Shown here one piece after another: positions 38,141 to 49,800 of a DNA stretch of 64,000 nucleotides. Below the pieces are notes generated by a model. That model worked only from the letters and a program-made list of their open reading frames with translations. It was not told the DNA's origin and searched no databases. Numbering within the stretch: position 1 is the first letter of the stretch; each line of letters begins with the position of its first letter. The stretch lies in the NCBI GenBank assembly GCA_900618425.1, contig UZAN01039721.1, positions 9,105 through 73,104 of the forward strand, in the 5' to 3' direction. The stretch is from Echinostoma caproni. Its lineage: Eukaryota; Platyhelminthes; Trematoda; Plagiorchiida; Echinostomatidae. The translations under genes and the position numbers were made by a program.

Positions 38141-38579
38141 TGGCACGGCCGGAGCAGTTCTGCTAAATTTAATTGTTAACTATTATCATCATTATCATCA
38201 CCAATATCATCCGTGTCATCATCGTCATCATAATTGCACAGTGATCATTGCCAAGCTGATAATGTACACAAATTAAATGATAAAGTACAAGATAGAGAAT
38301 GATGGGACCTAATGCATAAACAGAAACACAGTACACAAGTTAAGTGTTCATACTTACCTTTTAAAGCATTCGAACCTGATAGGTAATGACAACAAGACTG
38401 CCACTGCTTTCGGTTAGTTGTTATATGTATGCATCAGTGTCTCAAACCAACCAGTTAAAGAGTCTTTTGAACCCCAATCTGGGAGACGGGAGATAATTGT
38501 TTTACCTAATCACCCTATGCACTTCTTCTTGTCTCGTGTTCATATCATCTGTTGACCTCCAAGTGTTTTCTTCAACCTG
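38141..38579. other. Non-coding stretch with an ATC microsatellite
   Basis: An imperfect (ATC)n microsatellite occupies about 38176-38228. Nothing else is recognised before the LINE. Confidence 0.6.
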
Positions 38580-41200
38580 GAGTAGCAAATGCAAATAAAG
38601 CGCGGTGCGGTAGACGATGACTGGACATGCACAATACGTGTCCCAAACTAGCGAAGCCTACTCACCTGAATTGGATGGGACAACCAATTCTCCATCAAAT
38701 CATTACCAAATACGCGACACTTTTCCTCAGAGTTGCTTACGCGCTTGCTCTGTCCGACCCGCGCCAAACCAAGTAGTCATCGGCAGTCAAAGACTTCTGG
38801 ACGACGAATATCTTCCGCTGGCAAATTTAGGGTCTCGCAGCCATGAAGCAGAAATGACCGCATACTAGTGCAGCATACACGACCTTCCAGTTTCAACGGC
38901 ACATCACCTCTGCATCAAAGATGTTTCAACTCTAAGCTGCTCGAGCATTGGAAATACGGGTTGTAACTTCATTGACTATGCTCCCGTCATTTTTCACGCA
39001 GCTACCCTAGTAGGAGACAATTTACACCGGCTAATTCTTGACCAGCAAGCATCAACGCCGGAGTAGACGACACACAATCTTATAGCATCACTTAGCACTT
39101 TGCAGGTGCAAAGCATATATATATATACCGAATGAATTTACAGAACCTGAAAATCTGTCAAGACCGCTTTGCGCATCCTCCATACATTCAAACCGACAAA
39201 CGATGTTGTACTCTAAATAGCACGGCTTTTCTCCAAATACCGGTTCAGTACCAACATTTTGGAGACCAATCAGCGCATTCTCAGGTATATCTTCTACGAC
39301 AAAATTGAACATGAATGGCGAAATACGGCACTATTGACGAACGCGGTTCCTGTTTTTGAACGATTTACTTAGCCCACCATATACCCTTACTCTACCAGGA
39401 GTATGCAGAAAAAGCGACTGCAATCGGTTTACATACTTCTGCGGCACTCTTTTGCGAATCATCGACCCCGTGAGAGCTTAACGGTCAACTGAATCGAAGG
39501 CTCCTTTTAGGTCAAGGAACACTGCGATTGTTGATCGCTGTGTGTCGCGCAATTCAAGGACTTGACGCAGAGAAAGGATTTTGTCGATGCAACCGCGACC
39601 TGGTCGAAATCCTGTTTGCTGCACCCCCTCAAGGGTGTCAGGCGGCGAAGTGTCACAGAAGGCAATACTCCTGTGATAAAGGGAACTAAACTAATCCCGC
39701 GGTGCTTTGCACAGTCGTCGTTCTTTAAGACGGGGACGATCGACGATCCACACGAGGACAAAGAGCTACGCTCCTTCGAAGAAATGCTACGAAGTAAACT
39801 AGTAATCTAGGCAACTAAAGAATAACTGCCCATCTTGAAAAGAACAGGGAGAAACCCATCAGATCCCGCAGTTTTCCCTTTCCCTAATGATTGCATACAA
39901 CCTCGTACTTCCAATTCTGATGGAGGCTCACATGTTACCATCCCTAGATTTTTCGCTGCAATTGCCGGACTGGTCGCATTGGACCAATTGAACTGTTCAC
40001 CAGAATACTCTGCCCAGCGATTCAATCGTTGTTCTTTATTGTGGATACTCTGTCAAATTTGTTATCGCAAATGGTCTCGCTGCCCGACATGCCACGGTTT
40101 GCGGTGCTGCGTATCAGTTGAAACAGTCTTAGACTATTCCCTTATGCAGAAGCCATCTCCATATCATTGGCTATTTTGGCCCATCAGTTTTCGCGATCTT
40201 TCCTAATCCTTTTCCTGAGTTGACGTTGCAGGAACCACCGGTCCCTATGCTGATTCCGGCAGATTGGGGTCTTTCGTTTTGGATTCATCAGCATCACAGA
40301 TTCTTGAGAGATCCAGAGCCTTCAGCGAACTTCGGGCTTGGTCCGACAAACAAAGTTTGCTGGTAGGTGCATCGTAAATTTAATTCGATCTCACTGTTGG
40401 TCTCCTACACTCTGTCGCGTTTCTCCTAGCTCCCGTGCCAGCTTCCCCCCATAACGTGCGCAGAAGGATCGCGCAGAGGATGGTAACCTAACTGAGGAGA
40501 AGATTTTTGCCGATGACGGATGAGTCGGAGAGTGCAACGTAACAGAACTAATGCTTGATCCGACTAAATGCAGGTGGTCCAATAGGATCTGCACTTATAT
40601 GCTGAACTACACCAACGGTAGCTTCCAGCTATAAGAACGATTCGGGTCAACTTCCCCTTTGAAGTAGGACACAATGTGGCCTTTCAACGAGGGCTGTGTC
40701 GAAAATTGGTGCTAAATAGGAACAATCGATGATCCGCGTAGAACTAAAGTAGTTGATCACCGTTGTGTGTTCGTTGAACAAGAAGAGCAAATGCCCTCCT
40801 AGACAAGTTTTGGATGCTCTCAGCTTTCCAACCTGCGCGTTAAAATCCCCTGCCAGCACTATAATATCAGAGCTGCGGTTCAACTGAATGAAGTCGGAGA
40901 GTTTGTCTTAAAAATGTACCCTTTGTGAAGTAGGACTTCAGCTGGTTACTGCGTATGTGGAAATGATGAACAAACACCTTTTGGTGTTGCTGCCCTTTCG
41001 AAAACTAACGAAACTCTGGAGCATTGTTGTGCACAAGCAACTATTAACGGGTATCTAAACTCTCAGTGATGCTTTAGCTTCATCGTTTAGTGCAAGCCTT
41101 ATACCACGCCGACCCAATGAGCGGACCTCATCGTCTCCTGATGTACGAAGGACCAGCTGGTCAGGCTGTTGTTTTCTTCAAGTGTGAGTAGTTTTGAAAC
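38580..41200 (-). mobile_element. Degraded RTE-like non-LTR retrotransposon
   Basis: Read on the minus strand, successive fragments follow the order of an RTE/SR2-type ORF2. The endonuclease GDFNAQ motif lies at 40850-40833 with upstream sequence to about 41160. A reverse-transcriptase finger segment (KGKTAGSDG) lies near 39885. The KHRGISLV segment and an LRRLTPLR helix lie near 39640-39710, motif A (AFLDLKGAFDSVD) near 39525-39484, and a VRQ-ISPF-FNFV segment near 39330-39300. The C-terminal VYAALVCG..AARP region and an SLGHVLCMSS segment near 38640 complete it. Motif C is broken: the frame reads Leu-Glu-Tyr then Asn-Ile-Val, so the three codons for Ala-Asp-Asp are missing at the 39208/39207 junction. 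Several stops and frameshifts are also present. The copy is a pseudogene with no complete frame. The clade call rests on remembered motif order. Confidence 0.8.
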
Positions 41201-43594
41201 AGACAAGCTGAGGTTAGAAAAACCCTTTTTTAATTATATTTGATTTGTCTGAGAGTTGTATGTCAACAATAACTAAGATTGATCAACGACTGGCGAGGAC
41301 TAGCGACATTTTGCTGCAAACGTTTAGGCAACAGATGGCAAACATCCGGAATATGCCGTCTGCAAAGCGTTACACAATAGTGCAAGGTTACTGATTGTAT
41401 TTAATGAAAACTGAACGTAAGAAAGGTTTTTGAAGTCTAGCTGTTTATTGTAGCTGTTGGTTTTCTTTCTAATGGCCTATGAATATTTTGTCTAGAAGGG
41501 ATTCTAGTGAGTTGATCATGCCTAAGTCTTCTTCACATCAGTATGAAATTTTATTGAATAAACATTAATGAGTGCTACATAAACTGAGGGACGGTTGTTT
41601 ATATAGTCCAAGAGGAAGCCACACTACACGTACTACTACACGTACTCTATAAAAATGATTATGCTTTTGTTCAAACGAGGTGTTTGTAAACACAGGTTGA
41701 TATGATATGAGTGCGGTCTGAAAGTGCTGAAATAAATTCTGGTTGAGGATTAATTAAACAGCGATGTCTTCATAGGTGAAATTGAATTGGTAAATTGCTG
41801 AACCTTGATCTTCACCTGATAGCAGTGCGGTGTCGATCTAACTGCGCAACTTTCAATACCTCTAAAATTACTTACATCGGCTTAGGGCTCATGCTTGTCA
41901 CTTATCCTTCTCGTAGTTCTGAACCTTTTTTTCCTATTTGACTCTCCTTCTTGAACCTCGTTTGTGGCAAATTTTGTTTCCCAGGGACCCAAAAGAACAC
42001 ATTCGATCCTCAAATGCAAATTATTTGCTCATTCAGAACGCCTCCTTCAAAGCCACCGTCTAATAAGCAACATTTTTTAGCATCATAGTCACCTTTGGAT
42101 TGTGTCTTTTTCATTTGCGACCCGGTAATTGCCCGCCGCAACTAGCCAGTGCTAAATGTCTGTACCTGGTCTAGTTCGAATTCTGGCTATTCGTTTATCA
42201 GTGACCAGAGTATTTGACATAATTGTTACTGAGCAGTTATTGTTCACAAGAAAGCTGGCATAATATTTACTGCACATTTCTCATTCGATTGAAGTAAGGT
42301 TCTGGTCTGTAGTAAATAAACTGAACTACTAAGTTCCGTACTCAGCAAGGCATCATTTCACTGATCGGACTCAATGTACACACTGCTGGATACAACTTTG
42401 AGACGAATGTTAAGGAACATATTTTGTGTCCTACTCAGTGTATTGGGTCTGTATGGAAATTCCTGAGTTAACTCAGACAAGAAGAAAGTAGTCTGAAACT
42501 TCATCTTAAGAAAATCTTTCAAGATGGTTGAAAAGTGACCATCACGTTTTTCCCGTTCATTTCATTATGGGTATTCGAAACGTGGGTCTAACAATCACTC
42601 TCATCGTAGTCAATGGTACCAATTTCGAACACTTTCTGACTTTCTTGGGGCTGCTTCAGAGAAATGTGAAGTCTCCGTTTCCACGTCTGTAATTCAAATT
42701 ATTTATACGGATGATGACGTCATTTGATCGGAATGCAACACAAGTTTTCTATTTCGGAATATTGTAGCAACCTTCTATTCAATTTATCTTTGGTTCATTA
42801 GCTTTCGCATACAGATAAATATGTCTAACTGGATGGAAACGTGTTCATCCATACCGAAGGATCCCATCGACTTCTAACAATTGTTCAGTGATGTTCTTTA
42901 CTGACTAAACGATTCCGACCGTCAATTTATCTACCTAACTTGGTGTCAAAACTTCCCACTAACGTCTTTGGTCTTCGCACATACTCCATGCGTGAAAAAG
43001 GGATGAATATACTCTTTGACATGTTTTGTGTTTGAGGTACTTTGATGTGTCCAGAAATTTGCTTGTGAAAGTCATTTACTCTAATGCCAACAAACTCCGC
43101 TTTTTTATTACTCAACTGTGTTCTTCAGCGATCACCGCTCAAAAAGCTGACTATTTTGATATCCTTCATTTTTGCATTACATCAAACATGAGTAAGATTT
43201 CAGGCTCCAACCTCATGACATTTATTGAGAGCATCAAGTTTATTTTATACAAATTGTCTTTTCACAAAACTGAAACAATGTCAACCAATCGTTACATGAA
43301 CAATTCACATTAAAAGTCGGTACAGGGTGATGTATTGTCGAATGAGTTCATTGTTTCCCTGATATTTCGGGCGTATTTTTACTGTATTCGGAGAAACAGA
43401 ACACGCTTTTTTGAAACGGGTATAACAGTGTTCGTCTCTCTGGGTTTTCGCATGTAATTTTTGTCCCACTTAAAACTATTTTGAACATATACGCTGATGG
43501 CTTTTCGACAACAAAGCGTTAAAGCCAGTCCGTAACTTTTTTTCTTTACATTTTACTTGCTTTTAATTGAATAAAGAAAGGTAAAATTTTCAGG
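41201..43594. other. Non-coding stretch with possible LINE remnants
   Basis: No intact gene. Plus-strand texture from about 41890 is pyrimidine-rich. Near 43065-43110 there is a VIYSNANKL segment that resembles the start of a LINE endonuclease, and near 43470-43500 an ILNIYADG segment that resembles a reverse-transcriptase catalytic region. These are short matches across frames, so a second very old LINE is possible but not established. Confidence 0.3.
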
Positions 43595-43725
43595 AAGAGG
43601 GAACCGGTCAATCAAAGGGCTGCTATTCGATACACAATGGGCTGGTGGGATTCGAACACATCCCCGAGGTGATAATTTGGTGACGTTACCAGCGGGCCAC
43701 CACCCCAATGGGAATTCATGCCCTG
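43595..43725 (-). repeat. tRNA-headed SINE-like repeat (family B, copy 1)
   Basis: On the minus strand a GGTGGTGGCCCGCTGGTAA-like head is followed by a perfect B-box-like GTTCGAATCCCACC near 43643-43656, then CATTGTGTATCG and AGCAGCCCTTTGATTGACCGG. The same order occurs at 55275-55410. The tRNA-like part lacks a convincing cloverleaf, so it is called a SINE head rather than a tRNA gene. Confidence 0.55.
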
Positions 43726-46308
43726 TAATGAATAAAGCAAATACTTTAACTCGATTTGACTTTTTAGATATTCTTGTATTGTACGTGAAAGTGCTTCCGA
43801 CTGTTTGGAATCACGAGAACCTCCTTGTTTTCACCTCGAATTGCATGCAGAATTGTACTTGCTTCATGCTTGCCGAAGTTATTACAATACAATACAATAC
43901 AATACTACTCATTAGTAGCATGAACCTAAACTCGGTAGGTTTTGTTATACAAACTTGTGTTGTTAGATAGCAGATCACAATGTCGACGGGAAGCGACCCA
44001 TGTAAAATTAAAAGCAGTTAAAATTACTTTATGCATTAAACTGATTGATTTGTTAGCGTGGTTATCCTAATAACTACGATTAAGCGTAGAATCTACTTGA
44101 TGTTTGAATCGTTCCCACCCACGCAATGCCGTCTTTTTAAGAGCTCTTCAGCACATAAGTCAGTTGAGTGGAATAGGAGGACCCTACAAATAATATTTCT
44201 ATCCGAGCGTGTTTCCGGGTCCAATTTTGTCGTTTGACTGAGCAACCCTCGAGTACTGTAACCAGGTACTGAGTTTTGAGCGTACCAAAGTGTATTCATG
44301 ATTTTCCGACTTTCCGAATAAATACTTGAATAGTTACTGAATCTACCAATAGGCTAAAAATATCAATTAACAGCCAACTTCAATCGCTTTTGTAGGTACT
44401 ACTGTGTGATCCTGATTGACGGTCTTACTTGACTCGTACATATTTAGCCTTCATATTTGTTGTTTTCAAATGATGCGGTAGATGTTGTACCACTTTTGTG
44501 ATAGAAAAATTGATGTGCATATTAACGTGTATTCATTTATGGGAATCACAACACAGCTGGTTTGTATTTTAGCGTAATGACAAGTGCGGGTATCTACGCG
44601 TACCATTCAGTCCAAAGATTTTACTTTAACCCTGTAATAAAAGTGATGAAAGTGTCATATATCACACCTAACTAAAAAGTTATTTGCTCTAGGTCTTTAA
44701 CGAGTTCTAGTAGGACCTTCTTTTTCTTGTCACTTAGATGGTAAGCGAAATTCGATACTGCTGAATTGCGCCAAGTGTTCATATAGAATACCAGGTATCG
44801 AAAATTGGATTCAATTTCGGCACATAAAATAGAACGAGTTTGGGTTGATGGATGAGAGCGTTAGAAATATTGAAGGCAAAATTTTAACATCAAGTAATTT
44901 GAAGATCTATCAGTTTTGTGATTAGAATGTTCGTGGGAATTGGAGGAGCACGGCGTGTAATCTCTAACCCGCGGCAAGTTGAGGTGAAATCCTTCAGATT
45001 GCACAATGCAAAAACCTGGGGCAAGATTGAAGTGTGATAAGACAAATACACCGGAAAACAGAAGAACCTATGTCTTATTTAATCCCGTTAGCGGTTATGG
45101 GAGATTGGACATGTATGTATGGACTTAATAACAAGTGACGTAAAACCTGTGTGAGTGGACCAGTGACATGCTTGAGCATCAATCGGGAGAACAGATCATC
45201 TGAGCTAGTGATTTTCACAGTCCCAGGAGACCGGGTTGATTGTAAACAAATAGTCGATGAAGAATGGGATTAGGAAATTGTCATAATAATAAAAATATAT
45301 AGAGGATCAAGGCTGCCTATTCCTTCTGTCCGTACATCAACTTTATCCCTCACCAAGAACAGCTTCCATTCTCTCCTTCTATGACTTGCATCGCGAACAA
45401 AACATTCATAAATTTGATCTGTTCTCTCATTTACATGGAAAGTTGTTTGACCGCGGTTGTTTTTTCTTACTTGCATGCTCGTCTCCTTCCGTAGTATTAC
45501 AGATTTTAAAATGAAAGCCTACCGTACCTCAATGGTGAAACTATGAGTTCACAGAAAAATACACCATAAAAATTGCATTCATTGCCTTAGTCAACTAGTA
45601 AAAGGCGTACTGAATGTACTGAAGTGAAAATTCCTCTGATAAAATGACAAGAGATTTGTTTGAGACCATTACTCGTTCAACTATAGTCCTGGGAAAATTC
45701 AGAAATGATAAATGGAGCTGTTTTGTCCTTCTTATCAATGGACAGTGGTGCATATCTTTAGCTGGCGTTTGATAATTTCAGTCTGGATTGTAAATTTATC
45801 AATCATACACGTTGCCCCCAAGACACCCGATTAGATCAACACGCTGGCGGTGCATGGATAAAATTGCCGTCACAACTATATGTAACGCATGAACCAATGT
45901 TTATTCCAAAAGCTATTCCGTTATGGTCACTAAACAATCTCGACATGCGGCCAGCAGCAAATAAGTGGATGCCGTTTGGTAGAAGAACAAAAGCCTTAGG
46001 ATGGTCATGCTGAGTTCAAGGTTTGATGCTCATTGCTTGTTGTGTGCAAGTGTGCAAAGCTCTGAAACCGACAGCTTATCAGAATTTGCAGTCCATTAAC
46101 GAACTAAGCACTTGACTAACGGAGTCAATGGATTTGCACTAATCGATAGACCTAATCTGTCCAATCTGCATTTGCTGTGTCCGATGGAAAAGCGCCCTAT
46201 AAAATTGAATCAAACCTTCCACCACTCGAATGATTCTTCTATTCAGTTTTCAAAACTTGCTTTGTCTATCTGGTGAAGCAGATAAATCTCATTGTGGCCG
46301 AAATCTGA
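43726..46308. other. Non-coding stretch
   Basis: No supported gene. An (AATAC)n microsatellite lies at about 43883-43905. Confidence 0.5.
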
Positions 46309-46862
46309 GCATTTCGTGTGACCTTCTCAACCGTTGTGGTACAGGAAACAAGTGCATATTTAGCAAGTTGGCTTGGTGAATCCTTGAGAGTGGAAGTGTA
46401 CAAGCAAACAAGTATTTTTCAAATTAAAAACAACACGGCAAGAGAAATGATTGTTCCATTTCGCCTGTTCGCCGAGCTTGGCAATTTGTTTGCAAGCGTT
46501 TCATCACCAGCCGAGGTGACATCATCAGTGCTTGTGAAGATGATGTCACCTCGGCTGGTGATGAAACGTTTGCAAACAAATTGCCAAGCTCGGCGAACAG
46601 ACGAAATGGAATTCATTTCACCCGAGCTACGTGAACCGATTTTCAATATTTTGTCAACAGAAATGATTGTCTAAATTACTTTTGAGTGCACAAAATGGAA
46701 GGATGCCGTCTGGACACTCATTTCTTTTGCCGTGTTGTTTCCAATTTGAGAAAAACTTTTCTGTTTGTACAATTCCACTCTCAAGAATGCACCAAGCCAG
46801 TGTGCTAAATGTGCGTTTGTTCGATGTTCAACATCTACTGAGGAGATCACACAAAATATAAT
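46309..46862. repeat. Fold-back element with nested inverted arms
   Basis: The centre is a near-perfect hairpin. The 72 bases at 46455-46526 pair with 46539-46610 at 70 of 72 positions across a 12-base loop. Outside this, about 146 bases at 46309-46454 match the complement of about 46712-46862 at roughly three quarters of positions. On the right side an extra ~100 unpaired bases separate inner and outer arms. The outer arms, read outward-in, translate to similar peptides (a shared LRVE-YKQ and NNTA-EM pattern) with conservative changes, which hints at a once-coding repeat. The inner arms are much more alike than the outer ones. No terminal inverted-repeat transposon hallmark or target duplication was identified. 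Confidence 0.7.
46455..46610. repeat. 72 bp inner hairpin of the fold-back element
   Basis: The arms are 46455-46526 and 46539-46610, the loop 46527-46538. Only two of 72 positions are unpaired. A transcript through it in either direction would form a long, nearly perfect double-stranded RNA. Recent gene conversion between arms, recent inverted duplication, or an amplification artefact could each explain the high identity. Confidence 0.85.
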
Positions 46863-49800
46863 GGATGATAAAAACATAGTTAATTAGGACATTTCCTTCA
46901 TATCTTGGAAAAGAAAGCTGTCCGAATGTGTTCAGAATGGTGCTTGATTGACGCTACAAAGGAAAAAGGAGTTCCATGGGTGGCAACATAATAAATATTT
47001 GCAACTCGGGATTCATTGCATTTTTATGGATAAAACTTTAACAATGGCGGCGATGAAATTTTTCCCAAGGGGTTCTGGGACTTTTCGATGAATGCATGTT
47101 ATAATTGTGGAGAGGTGATCATACTTAGATCTTTTTAAAAACAATCAACGAGGAGTCGGCATTCTTGAAGTTCTTTTGGAGTTTGTTTTTGATAATTTAG
47201 AAAGATATTTAATAGCGAAGAACAATTCCACTTTCACGACTGAAGTGAAAGGCGAGCTAAACAGATCCTAACAATTTACATTTGTTTCCTCTTGTTCATA
47301 ACACCTAGAAAGAAAAGCTTTCGCCCGTGATGGAATAACGATTCTGGGACCACCCAAACCCATTTGGGAATCTGTTTATGTGCTAGGTTTATTTCTCTAC
47401 GTAACTCGTAACATCAAGCTCCATTTTGCATAGTTTTATAGTTTTATCGTGTTTTCCATGTGGATCGAAGGATTCACAATTCATGGGGTTCACAAAAGTA
47501 TTGTTAGGAATTGATCCATAATTTGGTGCTTTGTATACACCATGAAACACTATGATGCATCTCATTTAAAGTGGTATTAGGTTGTGGGAACGAAAGGAAC
47601 TGCGAAACAGATAGGACTCGTAAAAGGTTGTAACACAGAAGTTCTGAGGTCCGTAACTTTGCTTGGGCAATACTATCAGGAAATTTGTAACCTCTTGCAA
47701 GTTAACTGATTTGAAATATGAAATCTAAAGTAAAAAATCAAATGCAAAATTGCGCGTCACTTCCCGCTTTAAGGCGGGGGGGGGAGAAATGAGCAAACGT
47801 TTGCTTCAAGACAAAAAATTGAATCAGTTAAAATACACCACACGTTCTCAGGGCGTGGCTGTTGCTCAGAATTGACAAAACATTGTAACCGCGTAATTTA
47901 TCTCACACATGTCTTCCTTTATACAAAATTCTGGCGACAAGCAAGACACAATTACGGAAACAGAATATTAATGCGAGCTTTCCTATAGCTGTTCGGTTTA
48001 TTGTCTTCCGACCGTTGAGGGACAAACCCCAAATGAGTGAGGAAAAGTTGCTACCTCTTGAAATCGTGCTCCGATAAACGAAAAGCTTCAATGGATCGAT
48101 TGCAAATCAGGAAATTTTCACCATTGTTTTTTTTTGCGAAATGCTCTTTCTGTTTAAATCAAAGAAAAAGTTAGGCCATCAAATATATTTATGCTTTGAA
48201 GAAAGTGTTTCTCATTAAACTGGTGCAATATGTACCATTATTCATTGATTACTCTTGTTTCAGCTATAATTTCTCGTTGCCGAAGTGGGTATTAAAAGTT
48301 ATGAAATCGATCATACGTTTGATGTTCAAAAGTCCGCGTTGTATTTTACATGAAATATTGATTGTTGGTAGTCGCTATATTCAGATATGCGAAGTTTCCC
48401 TTAGGAGAATGAATTATGCAGTAAAGGAAATTTAATTTACACATCACACGCAATAAAGTAGTGAAATAAATTGAAAATCTTGTGATTACTCGTGATTATG
48501 TTTGCAGTTGTAAAACATTCGAGTGATTCCATGAGAAGAATATGATCAGATTATATTCAAAAAAGCTGCCGTCATATCACTGGCCTTATTGATTAAAGTC
48601 GTATTGTATTGAAGTAAGGTGTTTATTAATGCGAAACATAAGAAAACATGTTAAACCACAGTTTTAAACATGACTCTAGAAATAAAAAGTATTGTATAAA
48701 AACCTAAAATCAAAATAATTTTGTGCTTGTCAATAAAAAGTAATTGACTTGAATTGAGATGCGTATTTAACATAATCCACTGAATAGGGTTTTATTGACT
48801 TTTCGTCTACACATGAACGTTTTTAAGCTATTGTTGTACTATATTTTAACCATCTCCGAAATTCACCGGTTTAATTTTAGCTAGTCGGCTTATTTAGAGA
48901 AAATTGTTGCTTTCCTCGAATTTGAAATATAAAATTCCTTATCATGTTTTATTCCTTGGGGTAAAATTTCTAAAAATATCAACGCAGCTTGGCAGCTATG
49001 CTTCTAGTACCCGGTAGTGTATTCCAAACTCTGTTTTATGTTAACTGAAATTCATCATTAGCTCTCAATTTTACGTCAGTCAACATACTGAAAACCAATT
49101 TTAAAAGAAATACAATCGTGTCATTAGGTCCACTGTTCGGCATGGAGATGCTCACAGCTTGTTCACGAAAAAGGATTCACCTGTCTTCCTCTATGCCAGT
49201 AGTAGCCAGAAAGAAAGGGTGCTGTGCAGTCCCAAAGGGCCATAATTCACTGTCTGCAGGCTACCACAACTCTCACTCATGATTAATGGCTAGATGTTGC
49301 ATCCAACTCATGGTCATTTCCTTAAATTAACGGGCTAAATGGCAACGTAACAGACATATTTGCATTGAAAGCACAATGTCGACAAAAAAGTACATTAAAT
49401 CACTGATGAAGTGCAACAGGAGAAATCAGGCACGGTCAAATTCCTCGGAATCAGGTTCACTTGTGCTACATAAAATCGATACTGTTGAGTATGTATTAAT
49501 CCCAATAAAATATTCTCATTTATTTATAGCACTCAATAATAGGAAAAAGCAATGCCTGAAATGCTAAGAGCTCTGTAAATATTCTGGAAGAAACGAGCAG
49601 TGGTAAAAATAACATTATCTTGAAATCCCTTGTTGTGACATTGGGTTCCTGCTTTTAGTAAAGGGATTAACTAAAAATCTAGTATTTGGTCTTAATATTT
49701 ATCTATTAGATTACAAACTGTAAGGAGGTAAAACAAAAAATGCAGACAACAGAAATGTGGAGTCACAATGAAGCTATATATTCTCCAAAACGTGTGCTTA

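Noticed and set aside
38617..38868. 83-codon plus-strand frame as a gene
   Set aside because: The minus strand of this segment encodes recognisable C-terminal reverse-transcriptase remnants, so the plus frame is a shadow.
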